Counted from the first letter of the stretch, positions 25,876 through 34,961 are shown. The stretch is 64,000 bases of DNA from a bacterium (GCA_021371935.1 JAJFVF010000002.1:248001-312000), one strand, 5' to 3'. The notes: a model not told the origin generated them from the letters alone. Made by a program: numbers and translations.

Positions 25876-27075
25876 TTATTCAACAGGGAATTTGACGCGC
25901 ATATCGGCCATCGACATCCAGCGCGGGTTCTTGGAAGACATGTCCACGCTATAGTCCTCCCACACCAGGTGAGAAGTCCCCAGTCCCAGATAATCGAGCA
26001 GGCATCGCGATATCCATTTCTCCAGTTTGAGCACGGTGAGCTTTCGCCTCAGCCGTCCCTGCATATCACGATTGAGGATGCAGGGAAGGGTATTGGTCGT
26101 GACGATCTCGTCGATGACCGGCGCGCTAAGACACTCACGCACCTCAGGTGAAGAATAAAAGTGGGTCACAAAGAAGACCACACGGCCTGCGCCAGCATCC
26201 TTAAGAATCTTGCAGCACTCCCGAATAGTGTTGCCGGTGCGGACCATGTCATCAAACACAACTACATCTTTGCCCGCGATTGAATCGGTGCCGCATGGCG
26301 ATTCGGGATCCACGCAGACCGATACATTGCGCTCATCCCTGCGTTGTTTGGTCATATAGAGCAGGTTTGCAGCCGGCATGTCCAGACTGTCGTGAACCTG
26401 GGCGGCGAAGTCCCTCGCTCCGGCATCAGGTGCGCATACCAACAGTCCTTTGCCTTTGTGCAGGCTGGGGGTGACGTCGGATGACTTGATATAGTCCGCA
26501 AAAACCTCAGCCGGAGATAAATTTACAAATCCGCCGGACATGGTGTTGCTGAATGTTTTTTCGACCGAGCTGGAGTGATTGTGAACCGTGATGACCGTGT
26601 CTACCCCCGCCAGGGTCAGAGCTTCGGCATAAAACTTGCTGGTAAACGGCTGCCCGTCGAACTTTTTGTAATCCTCCGGTGTGCGCTCGAATGCAACACT
26701 ACCATGTTCGAGACGCGGACCGCGATCCTGGGCACTGTAGTAGAGGTCCGGCTCAATCAGGATTACTTTCTCGGCTCCATTATCTTTTGCTGCACGAGCG
26801 ACCAGGAAGCTTCTCAGGCTCAGTTCGTTTCGAGAGAGAGTGTTAGAGACTGTGGATACCATCGCGACTGTAATGCCTTTGAGTTTTTTGCCGATATCGA
26901 GCATGTCCTTCTCGTCGCTAATGAACCTTGGACAAAACTCACTGTTGGCAAAGGTTTTCAGCGACAGTATATCCGCGATATCGGTTGCCTGTCCGCAGAA
27001 GACTCCTATGTCGATAGCGAAAGGGTTATCCGATTCCGTCCCGACTATTAGCACCGGGGTATCGCTGGTTATCAC
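25876..27075 (-). CDS. Divergent ribose-phosphate pyrophosphokinase (PRPP synthetase-like)
   Basis: Makes PRPP from ribose 5-phosphate and ATP if active. Conserved landmarks of the family remain: DLYYSAQDRGPR, QPFTSKFYAEALTLAG, VHNHS in place of VDLHA, the flexible loop KQRRDERNV, and the PRPP-binding loop VVVFDDMVRTGNTI near residue 255. The protein is about 80 residues longer than classical PrsA, with an unusual C-terminus (WEDYSVDMSSKNPRW). The GTG at 27075, seven bases after AAGGAG, gives 399 residues. An in-frame ATG at 27105 lies inside a hairpin and is a weaker choice. A second, orthodox PRPP synthetase may exist elsewhere. Confidence 0.75.
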   Translation of the reverse strand: MITSDTPVLIVGTESDNPFAIDIGVFCGQATDIADILSLKTFANSEFCPRFISDEKDMLDIGKKLKGITVAMVSTVSNTLSRNELSLRSFLVARAAKDNGAEKVILIEPDLYYSAQDRGPRLEHGSVAFERTPEDYKKFDGQPFTSKFYAEALTLAGVDTVITVHNHSSSVEKTFSNTMSGGFVNLSPAEVFADYIKSSDVTPSLHKGKGLLVCAPDAGARDFAAQVHDSLDMPAANLLYMTKQRRDERNVSVCVDPESPCGTDSIAGKDVVVFDDMVRTGNTIRECCKILKDAGAGRVVFFVTHFYSSPEVRECLSAPVIDEIVTTNTLPCILNRDMQGRLRRKLTVLKLEKWISRCLLDYLGLGTSHLVWEDYSVDMSSKNPRWMSMADMRVKFPVE

Positions 27076-27089
27076 TTTGTTTTCTCCTT

Positions 27090-27110
27090 CGAAAATGCGG
27101 AGCATTTTCG
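27090..27110 (-). promoter_or_regulatory. Perfect hairpin directly upstream of the Shine-Dalgarno of the PRPP synthetase-like gene
   Basis: CGAAAATGC and GCATTTTCG form a 9-bp perfect stem with a 3-base loop. On the minus-strand mRNA it ends at the base before AAGGAG. It could affect ribosome loading or mark the 5' end of a processed transcript. Confidence 0.5.
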
Positions 27111-27211
27111 TTTTCTTCGTGGCAGACACTACAGTGCTGCGGAGCAGTCGCGAGTGTGTGCATGCCACGATTCCTTGAATAGCCAAGAGCCTCAGTCAAT
27201 AACTCAAACGG

Positions 27212-28033
27212 CTACTTGAATTTCCTAAACCGGCAAAACGTAAAGTACGCTCTGCCTATGTATTTACGTCCAAGCCTGGGCAGAAGCCTGATTTTTTCCC
27301 ACATCGGCGCTGTCTGCCAGTATTGCCATATCAACGACGTCAGCAGTCTGTTATCATTCAGGCGGTCGACGCCGTAGTTCACATTCAGATTGTGCAGCCT
27401 GTATTTCGCCAGGCTTTCAGGCATATGAACTATGGACGTTCTCATCAGCACCTTGAGCCATGCGTCAAAGTCGTCGCAGGTCGAATAACGGCTGTCGAAC
27501 AATCCTATATCGAGCATGACCTGCTTCTTAATCAATACCGCGCTTGCCGAAACCGTATAGTTGCCATGCGTCACAAACCAGTAGAAGCTGGGCCTTTCCG
27601 GAATTATTCGCTGGTCTATTTGCAGTCTGTTGACATGCTCGCCAAAGACTATCATATCGCAGAAGACCATTGCGGCGTCCGGGTTCGAGTCTATTGCATC
27701 TACCTGCCGCGCCAGTTTATCGGGCAGCCAAATGTCATCATGGTCAAGGAAAGCGACGTATTTCCCCCTTGCAACTCTTATACCCGCGTTTCGAGACTCG
27801 GCATGCCCGGCATTTACAATGTTCCTTAATATGCTGATGTCCTTAAGCCCACTGACATCCTCCACAATCGGCATGATGTCTCGTGGCGAGAGGTCGTCAA
27901 CAATTATAAGCTCGATATCAGTGTATGTCTGTGCGGCGACCGATTCTAAAGCCTCGCGGAGGAATTCTTCATGTTCATCCGTGGCGCAGTAGACGGGAAC
28001 CACAACCGACACATTCGGATTTTGCGCTTCCAT
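27212..28033 (-). CDS. Glycosyltransferase family 2
   Basis: A 273-residue GT-A fold glycosyltransferase using an NDP-sugar. It starts with VSVVVPVYCATDEHEEFLRE, then IELIIVDDLSP, NAGHAESRNAGI, and the metal-binding FLDHDDIWLPDK (DxD-like). The probable catalytic base region is STCDDFDAWLKVL (ED motif variant). No membrane helix is visible. The ATG at 28033 (MEAQNP) is chosen because the longer frame to 28168 adds sequence unlike the family. Probably works in surface polysaccharide synthesis. Confidence 0.85.
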   Translation of the reverse strand: MEAQNPNVSVVVPVYCATDEHEEFLREALESVAAQTYTDIELIIVDDLSPRDIMPIVEDVSGLKDISILRNIVNAGHAESRNAGIRVARGKYVAFLDHDDIWLPDKLARQVDAIDSNPDAAMVFCDMIVFGEHVNRLQIDQRIIPERPSFYWFVTHGNYTVSASAVLIKKQVMLDIGLFDSRYSTCDDFDAWLKVLMRTSIVHMPESLAKYRLHNLNVNYGVDRLNDNRLLTSLIWQYWQTAPMWEKIRLLPRLGRKYIGRAYFTFCRFRKFK

Positions 28034-28190
28034 CCATATGATTGTATCGCAAAATCGATAATTGGCCAAGGTGGCGTGCAAAGGAAGAATTGTGTTTTGA
28101 ATAATTCCCAGTGGCTTTCCGTGCGATTGTTTCTCAAATGATCGAGTTAAGCAGTCAAATTGCGGCAAATTTTCCGGTTGCTACTAACTC

Positions 28191-28241
28191 GCAATAAACA
28201 CGAGGAGCGTGAATAATGCTCTTTCCGCATAATCCGGGCTA
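28191..28241. repeat. Composite repeat, copy 4 (module B and half of A)
   Basis: A decayed module B (left arm mutated, right arm CGTGAATAATGC intact) followed by CCGCATAATCCGGGCTAAC, the right half of module A. It lies between the heparinase-like gene and the GT2 gene. Confidence 0.65.
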
Positions 28242-28255
28242 ACTGGTTGTAATCG

Positions 28256-28303
28256 TCAAAATTAGTGTGCTCCTGCTTAGCACAAATATCCAAGACAGGA
28301 GCA
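28256..28303 (-). terminator. Probable terminator of the heparinase-like gene
   Basis: TGCTCCTG at 28268-28275 pairs with CAGGAGCA at 28296-28303; on the minus strand the stem is followed by AATTTTG. It sits six bases past the stop codon of the gene. The loop of 20 bases is long. Confidence 0.5.
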
Positions 28304-28308
28304 TTGGG

Positions 28309-30753
28309 TTAATTCTTATGCGGATGCATTTCATCGGCAATCATATGCCCGGTTATTCGCAGAGTTGCATAGCCATCGGTGTTATAGGCTTGTGCTCGAA
28401 CACCGTTTACTTTCAGGGCTCGTGCATTGGTCCTGATCTTTACCATACCCGAGGCCTCACCATGATACTTCATCTGCGGACCCCTCTCTTCAAATACCAG
28501 TTCAAGACAGCCGACTTGTGAAGAGCATTCCAATATGGATGTGCCGTTCCACTTCAGCCAGGAGCCGTCAGAAATCACCATAGACCTGACTATGCCATTA
28601 TGGGCTCTGATCGCAGCAAAACTTGCATCGGTTTCGAGTACCAAACCGCCATTGTGAGCAATATCTTCCCCAACATTGTCGCATCCCCGTATGAACATAT
28701 AATCGATGCTTTCTTTCTTTGTGAGCGTAATTAGGTTTCCATTTCTCTCAATGGTAATTTCATCTGAGGCAGGTAATGGCGTAAGCACTGCAAGAAAAAC
28801 CACTTCTCTTCCATGTTGACGGCAGCTCAATATCGACACGCTTTTGTGTGAAGTTTGCGTGGCACAATTTCCAAGAGCAAGCATTCCTTCGCCGCTAGAG
28901 TGCCATATTGCAGCAGCAAGTGTAGCATCTGAAAGCTGCCAATCGACTCGACATCCGTTGACTGTCTTGTATGCTTTGTCCCATTTTATCATTGGAGTGT
29001 TTGGCTCCGGTGCTGTAATGGGTTCCGAACATCCACGAATGTGTGCAATGGCTTGACTGTGCATCAGCCAGTCGTATTCATGCTCACTATCACTTGTGAG
29101 TGTATCTAGTATGATACATATGCGGTCCAAAACTATAATCTTTCGCTTGTGACTTACGCCTGGGTAGCAGTTCTTCGCTATACATTCGGCTCCTTGAATG
29201 AAAGTCCCATTACACAGGGCTGCAAGTCCGCTTTTGCCTGACAGCGACTGTGATTTCCCATCAACCATCACTGTATTATGTGCAGCAGTGCTTCTCGACC
29301 ATTCGGAAACTGCACTATCGAACTGTATTGGCGTGCCGTAATCTGCAACTACAACATCATCGCAAGCAGAAAACGTGAATCCCAGTCTGCCCAGGTGATT
29401 GTTCGTTCGATGGGCATAATAGTCAATAGTCGCCATCAGGTCATCGCCGCTTCTCAATGTACAAATTCCCAGCGATGGGTAATCGGCGCTTTTTACAGAT
29501 GGAACTGCTGAACGTCCGGGCAAATCGCGTCCGAACAAAAAAGCATAAAATCCGGACCTGCTAAAGAGTTCGGGATGCTGGAACTGATAGTTGTTTACCG
29601 GAGCGTGACCAAACTTATAGCCATTTTTTAATACCCATGACAGTTCCGGATCACCCCATCTCCTATATGCCACTTCATATAGATCAAGTGGAAGAAACGA
29701 GTCGAATTCTCCGTCACTCAGTGCAGGGAAACGGAAAGACGGATACATAAGGTTTAGTGGAGCAAGGAACATTGCTTTAAGGGATTGAGTCTGTGAACCC
29801 ATGGAAAAAATGTCGATCCCTCCGCGATAACAAGCTTCAGCCAGATGCAGCAGAGCCGATGTCGCGCTATAATGCTCTTTCAGGTTTGTCGGGAAAATTC
29901 CACCATCATAAATTTGTGTCCTTATCCATTTCCCAAAGGAGTCTATAGCGGCAGAGACCAGGTGGGCATCTTTGATACTCAGTCCTATTACGCCGACTGC
30001 AGACAGGCACCATGCTCCTGATATCCCCTCATCTCCAAGATCGCGGAATCTGTCGGCAAGAGGTTTGAGCAGTTGTGTTTCAATTGTTTCCCTGTCGTGC
30101 TCATTCAGACTTCTGGAGTAGTAGGTCAGGTCATAAGCCTGTGCTATTGCTATGGCCCATGCAGCTTCAGCATCGGAGTTATTAATTGTGCCTGTTTCCT
30201 GACAATACTCACAATACTTAAGCAGTATTTGGACAGCCTTGTCGGAGTAGATTTTGTCCTTTTCAATGTTGTAGACAAGAGCCAGTGAGAGTGCTGCTCC
30301 TGCCAAGCGGGCATGTTGCATATGTCGAATCGCGTTATCGTAGATATCGCCTGAGTATTTACGCGAACATGCAGGGCATAAGTATTGTTCTTGAATCTCA
30401 AGGTCTTCCGGGATTTTTAGTTCCACGCCACATTCGCATGCAAACTGGCACATCCCTGTAATGGGCTTGGGGATATGAATATCTTTTTCCAGCCATTGAT
30501 TTGCAGTCGACAATACACCGGCGCCCATGTAAATATTGTGTCGAAGTTCTGCAGGTTGTAAATAGAGGATTCTTTTCCAGCCGTCCTTAGTGAGTCCACG
30601 CCGCAGAACGCTCAATTCACGTTCATTGATCAGCACGAACGGCCTCGGAGACATATTTATAACACGCGCCAGTTGCCCGATGTTAATACTGCCATCCGAA
30701 ACATGCGCAGAGTGCAGGGCTTTGCCTGCTGCGCTTAGCTTCCATTCTACCAT
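28309..30753 (-). CDS. Heparinase II/III-like polysaccharide lyase family protein
   Basis: An 814-residue protein resembling alginate/heparin lyases: an (alpha/alpha) toroid in residues 100-400 (SDAEAAWAIAIAQAYDL, GAWCLSAVGVIGL) and a beta-sandwich in 400-800 including HRTNNHLGRLGF and STAAHNTVMVDGKSQS, the hallmark of the heparinase II/III domain. An unusual zinc-ribbon-like pair (CECG and CPAC) lies near residues 109-133. No signal peptide is visible, so its location is unclear. ATG with GGAG nine bases upstream. Substrate unknown; a role in uronate polysaccharide breakdown is inferred from the family. Confidence 0.72.
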   Translation of the reverse strand: MVEWKLSAAGKALHSAHVSDGSINIGQLARVINMSPRPFVLINERELSVLRRGLTKDGWKRILYLQPAELRHNIYMGAGVLSTANQWLEKDIHIPKPITGMCQFACECGVELKIPEDLEIQEQYLCPACSRKYSGDIYDNAIRHMQHARLAGAALSLALVYNIEKDKIYSDKAVQILLKYCEYCQETGTINNSDAEAAWAIAIAQAYDLTYYSRSLNEHDRETIETQLLKPLADRFRDLGDEGISGAWCLSAVGVIGLSIKDAHLVSAAIDSFGKWIRTQIYDGGIFPTNLKEHYSATSALLHLAEACYRGGIDIFSMGSQTQSLKAMFLAPLNLMYPSFRFPALSDGEFDSFLPLDLYEVAYRRWGDPELSWVLKNGYKFGHAPVNNYQFQHPELFSRSGFYAFLFGRDLPGRSAVPSVKSADYPSLGICTLRSGDDLMATIDYYAHRTNNHLGRLGFTFSACDDVVVADYGTPIQFDSAVSEWSRSTAAHNTVMVDGKSQSLSGKSGLAALCNGTFIQGAECIAKNCYPGVSHKRKIIVLDRICIILDTLTSDSEHEYDWLMHSQAIAHIRGCSEPITAPEPNTPMIKWDKAYKTVNGCRVDWQLSDATLAAAIWHSSGEGMLALGNCATQTSHKSVSILSCRQHGREVVFLAVLTPLPASDEITIERNGNLITLTKKESIDYMFIRGCDNVGEDIAHNGGLVLETDASFAAIRAHNGIVRSMVISDGSWLKWNGTSILECSSQVGCLELVFEERGPQMKYHGEASGMVKIRTNARALKVNGVRAQAYNTDGYATLRITGHMIADEMHPHKN

Positions 30754-30793
30754 TGTGCTCTGCTCCAGTTATCCAGTTCTTGGAACTCTGTCA

Positions 30794-30833
30794 CCATTTT
30801 GCTCGTGATCAATCCTAGTCGTGAGCAAGATGG
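30794..30833. promoter_or_regulatory. Imperfect palindrome upstream of the heparinase-like gene
   Basis: CCATTTTGCTC at 30794-30804 and GAGCAAGATGG at 30823-30833 are inverted copies with one mismatch, separated by 18 bases. The position, 41 bases before the start codon of the gene, suits an operator or a leader hairpin. Confidence 0.4.
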
Positions 30834-31243
30834 CTTACTAGGCAGGCCTTGGCCAGCATCGCACAGCAGTTGGATTAAGATGCCAATGTAGACACCGATC
30901 ATCCAAGTATTTCACACAGCGTGCTGCCTGCCAGCTACAACTGAACAGTACTTCCCCACAATCGATACAAACTCCTGCACGAAATTAACGATTTACTATC
31001 GAAATCACAGAGAATTGTCTGACAAGCATTCGATTTCATTTATCTGTTTTTTTAGCTCTTGTTCATTTACGCACTAAAACGGCCGGTTTTCACACTGACA
31101 TGTCTATCAAAATCCGTAAATGAATTCGCATATAATGGAGATGTAATGCGGAAAAACAAGAATATCTGTGCAGGCTCAATTGGAAAAGATGCTTGCCGGA
31201 TATGGTTGAGGAGTCTCTATGACGGTATATAATAATATTGACG
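30834..31243. other. Intergenic region without a supported gene
   Basis: About 410 bases between the heparinase-like gene and galU. A 28-codon ORF at 31146-31232 on the plus strand has GGAG five bases upstream and a TATAAT box at 31131-31136, but the two are too close together for a normal promoter and leader. No other conserved structure was seen. Confidence 0.4.
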
Positions 31244-32032
31244 TTAAGAAATCTGCTTTATTGAAAACTCGAAAGCCTCGAAGTATGTTTCAAAGGTTCC
31301 TATGTCGCGTCTAATTTCGTTCTCTCCGAGCGCCACACACCATACCCTGTTGCCATCTTCGAGCATGCAGCCTATTGAGTCCGTGATCTGATACTCTCCA
31401 TTTGCGCCGACCGGTGTGCGTTTGATGCAGTCAAATATCGTTGGGGAGAATGCATATCTGCCAGCGATGGAATACTCGCTGGGGGCGTCCTGAGGTCTGG
31501 GTTTTTCGACCAGGCCGTCTATCTCGAACTCTGGGGCAACCGAGTGCTTTGGTTTGACTATGCCGTAACGTGAAACCTCATCAAGCGGGGTCTTTTGGAC
31601 CACGATCACACCCGACGCGCTGGTGTTCTCATATGTATCCAGGACTCGTTTGAATGGGAGCACGGTTTGGTCTGTTGTGATAATGGAATCACCAAGCACT
31701 ACTGCAAAAGGATCGTCACCAACCCAGTCCTTTGCGCAGTATACGGCATCTGCCAGACCTTTTTGCTCGTCCTGGAATGTATATTCAAACTCGATCCCAC
31801 CGGATTTGTTCCCGAAATGGGTGCGTATTGCAGTCTTGCTTTCAGAGATCACAAAAAGCACCTGAGTGATGCCGGCAGAGGCTGTCTCGTCTATGATATA
31901 TTCCAGGATGGGTCTATTTCCAAGTGGCAGAAGCTCTTTGGGGACGGCTTTAGTCAGGGGAATAAGCCTGGTGCCTTTTCCCGCGGCAGGTATTACAGCT
32001 TTAGTGATTTTTCTATTGCATGCGGTGTTCAA
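31244..32032 (-). CDS. galU: UTP--glucose-1-phosphate uridylyltransferase
   Basis: Makes UDP-glucose from UTP and glucose 1-phosphate in the cytoplasm. Landmarks include VIPAAGKGTRLIPLTKAVPK at about 13-32, KELLPLGNRPILEYIIDE, VVLGDSII near 112, and GLVEKPRPQDAPS near 172. At 262 residues it is slightly shorter than the usual 280-300 but nothing central is missing. The TTG at 32032 is preceded by AGAGGAC. It starts 16 bases after the end of tRNA-Thr, with no room for its own promoter, so it is probably read from the tRNA promoter. Confidence 0.93.
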   Translation of the reverse strand: MNTACNRKITKAVIPAAGKGTRLIPLTKAVPKELLPLGNRPILEYIIDETASAGITQVLFVISESKTAIRTHFGNKSGGIEFEYTFQDEQKGLADAVYCAKDWVGDDPFAVVLGDSIITTDQTVLPFKRVLDTYENTSASGVIVVQKTPLDEVSRYGIVKPKHSVAPEFEIDGLVEKPRPQDAPSEYSIAGRYAFSPTIFDCIKRTPVGANGEYQITDSIGCMLEDGNRVWCVALGENEIRRDIGTFETYFEAFEFSIKQIS

Positions 32033-32047
32033 AATGTCCTCTGCAGG

Positions 32048-32122
32048 TGGAGCCGACGGAGGGATTCGAACCCACGGCCTGAGCTTTACGAAAGCCCTGC
32101 TCTACCTCTGAGCTACGTCGGC
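32048..32122 (-). tRNA. tRNA-Thr (CGT anticodon)
   Basis: A 75-base cloverleaf with a 7-bp acceptor stem GCCGACG/CGTCGGC, D-arm GCTCAGAGGTAGAGC, anticodon loop TTCGTAA (CGT), T-arm with GGTTCGAATCC, and encoded CCA. Last gene of a four-tRNA cluster. Confidence 0.95.
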
Positions 32123-32147
32123 CGGACAGCGGTAAGGCCATAATAAA

Positions 32148-32223
<76 letters not shown>

Positions 32224-32246
32224 ACGGCCCGGGCTTATGTTGCAAA

Positions 32247-32270
32247 TCGGAGGTCCATACGAACCTCCGA
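32247..32270 (-). other. Hairpin between tRNA-Asp and tRNA-Phe
   Basis: TCGGAGGT and ACCTCCGA form a perfect 8-bp stem with an 8-base loop in the spacer. No T-run follows; it may guide processing of the tRNA precursor. Confidence 0.45.
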
Positions 32271-32275
32271 CCAAA

Positions 32276-32352
32276 TGGCGGGGATGACGAGACTTGAACT
32301 CGCGGCCTCCTACGTGACAGGCAGGCGCTCTAACCAACTGAGCTACACCCCC
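32276..32352 (-). tRNA. tRNA-Asp (GTC anticodon)
   Basis: Acceptor stem GGGGGTG/CATCCCC with one G-T pair, anticodon stem-loop CCTGC-CTGTCAC-GTAGG (GTC), T-loop TTCAAGT, discriminator G, encoded CCA; 77 bases. Confidence 0.95.
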
Positions 32353-32353
32353 A

Positions 32354-32429
32354 TGGTGGGCGAAGAGGGACTTGAACCCCCGACATCTTCCTTGTAAGGG
32401 AAGCGCTCTCCCAACTGAGCTATTCGCCC
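32354..32429 (-). tRNA. tRNA-Val (TAC anticodon)
   Basis: Acceptor stem GGGCGAA/TTCGCCC, anticodon stem-loop CTTCC-CTTACAA-GGAAG (TAC), T-loop TTCAAGT, encoded CCA; 76 bases. First gene of the cluster, one base from tRNA-Asp. Confidence 0.96.
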
Positions 32430-32476
32430 ATGGCTAAGCAGGCGTCTAGGGTGGTATCTTCCCCTGCGCAAGGTTA

Positions 32477-32506
32477 ATTATAACAATATGCCGATACCGA
32501 TGTCAA
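32477..32506 (-). promoter_or_regulatory. Consensus sigma-70 promoter of the tRNA cluster
   Basis: On the minus strand TTGACA, an 18-bp spacer, and TATAAT preceded by TGT (extended -10). Both hexamers are perfect. It lies about 48 bases before tRNA-Val. Confidence 0.85.
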
Positions 32507-32535
32507 CACAAAATTCGCATTGGCTGGAGATAAAG

Positions 32536-34272
32536 CTATTGCTTCAATCCCGCCTCGTATATTTGGGTTGCCTCGGCATGTATATCGGCTATGCGCTTCA
32601 CATCGACTTTCCACTTGCGGTCATAGGTCATGTAGCCGTTACACTCAGTTTCTATATCATTGAGCTGGACATAACACTGACCGCACAGCATGCCGGTTTT
32701 GGCAGTGTCGAGAACCCAACTCACATAACTGTTATACCATTTCTCATCAGCCTTATCGAAATCGTTCAATGTCCATTCGCTGCGAATAAAAGGCTGACCC
32801 TGATAATTATAAGGCCATTCCGGCCCACCTTCACCGCGCATCCAGGATATAACCTCTTTGTTGCCATGCCCATGGACGTCAAAAATATCGGTTTTTACAT
32901 GCAGACACCCACTGTTGTCGACCACAGGCCGGGTGGGATCCAGTTGCTTCAAGAGCCTATATGCCTTTACATACTGCAAGGCCTCAGCTGCATCTTCCTT
33001 CTGGTGCATCCAGCCTTCGTTGCAATAGGTCCAGGCCATTATGCATGGGTGATTGTAATCTCTCTTGATTGTTCGCTCCCATATCGCATTTGCAATCTGC
33101 ACTGCTCGCAAAGAAAAATGACCCTCAGCCGCATTTGCCATCTCACCCCACACCAACAGCCCCATCTTATCACACAGATACAAGAAACGTGGATCCTCCA
33201 CCTTCTGGTGCATCCTGATCCCATTCAAACCAAGCTCCTTGCACCACTCGATATCTTTCACGAAGTCCTCGGGCGAAGGCGGAGTTAACAGTCCGTCCGG
33301 CCAATAACCCTGCACCAGAGCCATGTTCAGCCAAATCGGCTTGTTGTTGAGCAAAATTTTGTTTCCGTCAATGCCTATGGCGCGAATCCCAAAATAGGAC
33401 TGCACCTTATCGACAAGCATCCCGTGTTGCAATAGCTCAAGATCAATGTCGTAGAGCACGGGGTTCTCAGGTGACCAGAGCTGAGCGTCAGGCATCGACA
33501 GACTGATCTGCGCCTTTGAGCTGTTCACCGGCGCTAAAACGCTTGTGACCTTCCTGCCGTTATGCAAAACGGTTACCCTGACTTCATCACCGCCGGACAC
33601 ATTCACTGCAATATCAGCCCCGCGTGGTTCAATCCTGGGTGTGACCTTGAATGACTCTATGGCGCTGCCGGGCACAGCCTCCAGCCAAACCGGCTGCCAT
33701 ATGCCTGTAATATGTGTGTAATGCCACCGGTTCTGACCGCTTGGCCGCTGCTTTCCACGCGGCTGGGCAGGATCATATGGATCATCGAACACTCTAACGA
33801 CTACCTGGTTATCGCCATCCTTTAAGAACGGGGTGATATCAAAGCTCATCGGCACATAGCCACCTTCGTCCTTACCAGCTTCTTTGCCGTTGATCCACAC
33901 TGTCACGGCATAGTCCACTGCACCAAAATTGAGGCGAACATGCTTGCCTGAAAACTTTTCGGGGACGTTAAAGCTGCGCGAATACCATACAACTTTGTGA
34001 TGCTCAGTCTCACCGATACCGGATAGTTTTGCTTGATAAGGATAGGGAACGTTGATTTTGCGGTTGAAGTGATGCCCAGCAAACCATTTTTCGTTCAAGC
34101 CTGCATCTTTGTCATCGAATGCAAAGTCCCATTTGCCATCTAGACTTGTCCATTCACTGCGTCGAAAATCAGGACGGGGATAGCTTAAATCAACATTGTT
34201 TGCCTGGCACATGGTGGCAACAAATAGGCAGCAAAACACTAAAGGGGTGACCACTTTTTTTAGCACTTTCAT
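32536..34272 (-). CDS. Secreted glycoside hydrolase family 2 protein
   Basis: A 578-residue retaining glycosidase with a signal peptide (MKVLKKVVTPLVFCCLFVAT, cut near residue 24). The sugar-binding jelly-roll occupies residues 35-200 (LDGKWDFAFDD, WYSRSFNVPE, VWINGKEAGKDEGGY), then the immunoglobulin-like domain (200-300), then a TIM barrel from 305. The acid/base is Glu419 in TYCNEGW; Glu499 in PFIRSEWTLND is the likely nucleophile. Family specificities include beta-galactosidase, glucuronidase and mannosidase; this one cannot be assigned. AGAGGAG lies right before the ATG. It is the last gene of a long minus-strand run before the tRNAs. Confidence 0.85.
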   Translation of the reverse strand: MKVLKKVVTPLVFCCLFVATMCQANNVDLSYPRPDFRRSEWTSLDGKWDFAFDDKDAGLNEKWFAGHHFNRKINVPYPYQAKLSGIGETEHHKVVWYSRSFNVPEKFSGKHVRLNFGAVDYAVTVWINGKEAGKDEGGYVPMSFDITPFLKDGDNQVVVRVFDDPYDPAQPRGKQRPSGQNRWHYTHITGIWQPVWLEAVPGSAIESFKVTPRIEPRGADIAVNVSGGDEVRVTVLHNGRKVTSVLAPVNSSKAQISLSMPDAQLWSPENPVLYDIDLELLQHGMLVDKVQSYFGIRAIGIDGNKILLNNKPIWLNMALVQGYWPDGLLTPPSPEDFVKDIEWCKELGLNGIRMHQKVEDPRFLYLCDKMGLLVWGEMANAAEGHFSLRAVQIANAIWERTIKRDYNHPCIMAWTYCNEGWMHQKEDAAEALQYVKAYRLLKQLDPTRPVVDNSGCLHVKTDIFDVHGHGNKEVISWMRGEGGPEWPYNYQGQPFIRSEWTLNDFDKADEKWYNSYVSWVLDTAKTGMLCGQCYVQLNDIETECNGYMTYDRKWKVDVKRIADIHAEATQIYEAGLKQ

Positions 34273-34283
34273 ACTCCTCTTTA

Positions 34284-34676
34284 TTAGACCCAGCGGTCAA
34301 ATATCTCTTCGAACTCTTCCCTGCTTCCGGCTTCTCTTACTGGAGAGAATGTGATGATGGTCACAGTATCCATAGGAGTTACCACGCGGTCGTAGATCCT
34401 CGATAGCAGGGTCATTACATCTTCAGCACTGCGAAACTCCAGGTTCTCTTTTTCGATATCCATGTTGGTGAGGTCGCCGACTTTTTTGACCACGACATCA
34501 TCTATAATGGCCGTAAAGAGTTTCTGACGCACCTGATATCGCCGACCAACGGTTATCCAGATGATCTGGCCACTCTGATATTTATGTGACTTGTCACCGA
34601 GCCTGATAGTCGCACTCTTGCGCCCTCGCATAAGTGCATCCGCATAAAGCTCAGGATAGAAGTTGATTGCAAACAT
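34284..34676 (-). CDS. ASCH-domain protein
   Basis: A 130-residue single-domain protein of the ASCH superfamily (PUA-like beta barrel). The N-terminal LYADALMRGRKSATIRLGDK pattern and SGQIIWITVGRRYQ resemble ASCH proteins, for which RNA binding or nuclease roles are suggested. The C-terminus contains TVTIITFSPV. The start has no clear ribosome site. It lies 11 bases upstream of the GH2 gene; a functional link is not obvious. Confidence 0.68.
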   Translation of the reverse strand: MFAINFYPELYADALMRGRKSATIRLGDKSHKYQSGQIIWITVGRRYQVRQKLFTAIIDDVVVKKVGDLTNMDIEKENLEFRSAEDVMTLLSRIYDRVVTPMDTVTIITFSPVREAGSREEFEEIFDRWV

Positions 34677-34736
34677 TTATTTACTGGTTTCTCCATATAA
34701 GCAATGAAGCCATTGTAGACCCCGCCGGATATGCTG

Positions 34737-34961
34737 TCAAGCAGGCATAGGTTGCAGCACCATAATATGTATATTTTCCCTCTCAATCACGCTTTTCACA
34801 TCATTAGTGCTGAGGATGTCAAAGCGAAGCGCCACCCCACAATCACTGGCCAGTTTGCGTGGTGTCGGGATCAGTTTACACTCCAAGCCGGCTGCCTTGA
34901 GCACGCTCTCTGCCCGAAATGCTCCCGATGAGTTGTGGAATGTAATAACTGCATAGTTCAT
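34737..34961 (-). CDS. DUF3343 family protein (putative Se/S carrier-like)
   Basis: A 74-residue protein with the DUF3343 pattern: YAVITFHNSSGAFRAESVL, then IPTPRKLASDCGVALRF with a conserved Cys at about residue 41. Such proteins regularly neighbour class-V aminotransferases and SirA/YedF-type proteins, and are proposed to handle sulfur or selenium. The start overlaps the upstream cysteine desulfurase gene by four bases, so the two are translationally coupled. Confidence 0.8.
   Translation of the reverse strand: MNYAVITFHNSSGAFRAESVLKAAGLECKLIPTPRKLASDCGVALRFDILSTNDVKSVIERENIHIMVLQPMPA

Noticed and set aside
32488-33288. 266-codon plus-strand ORF
   Set aside because: It is antisense to the GH2 gene, whose active-site motifs are intact.
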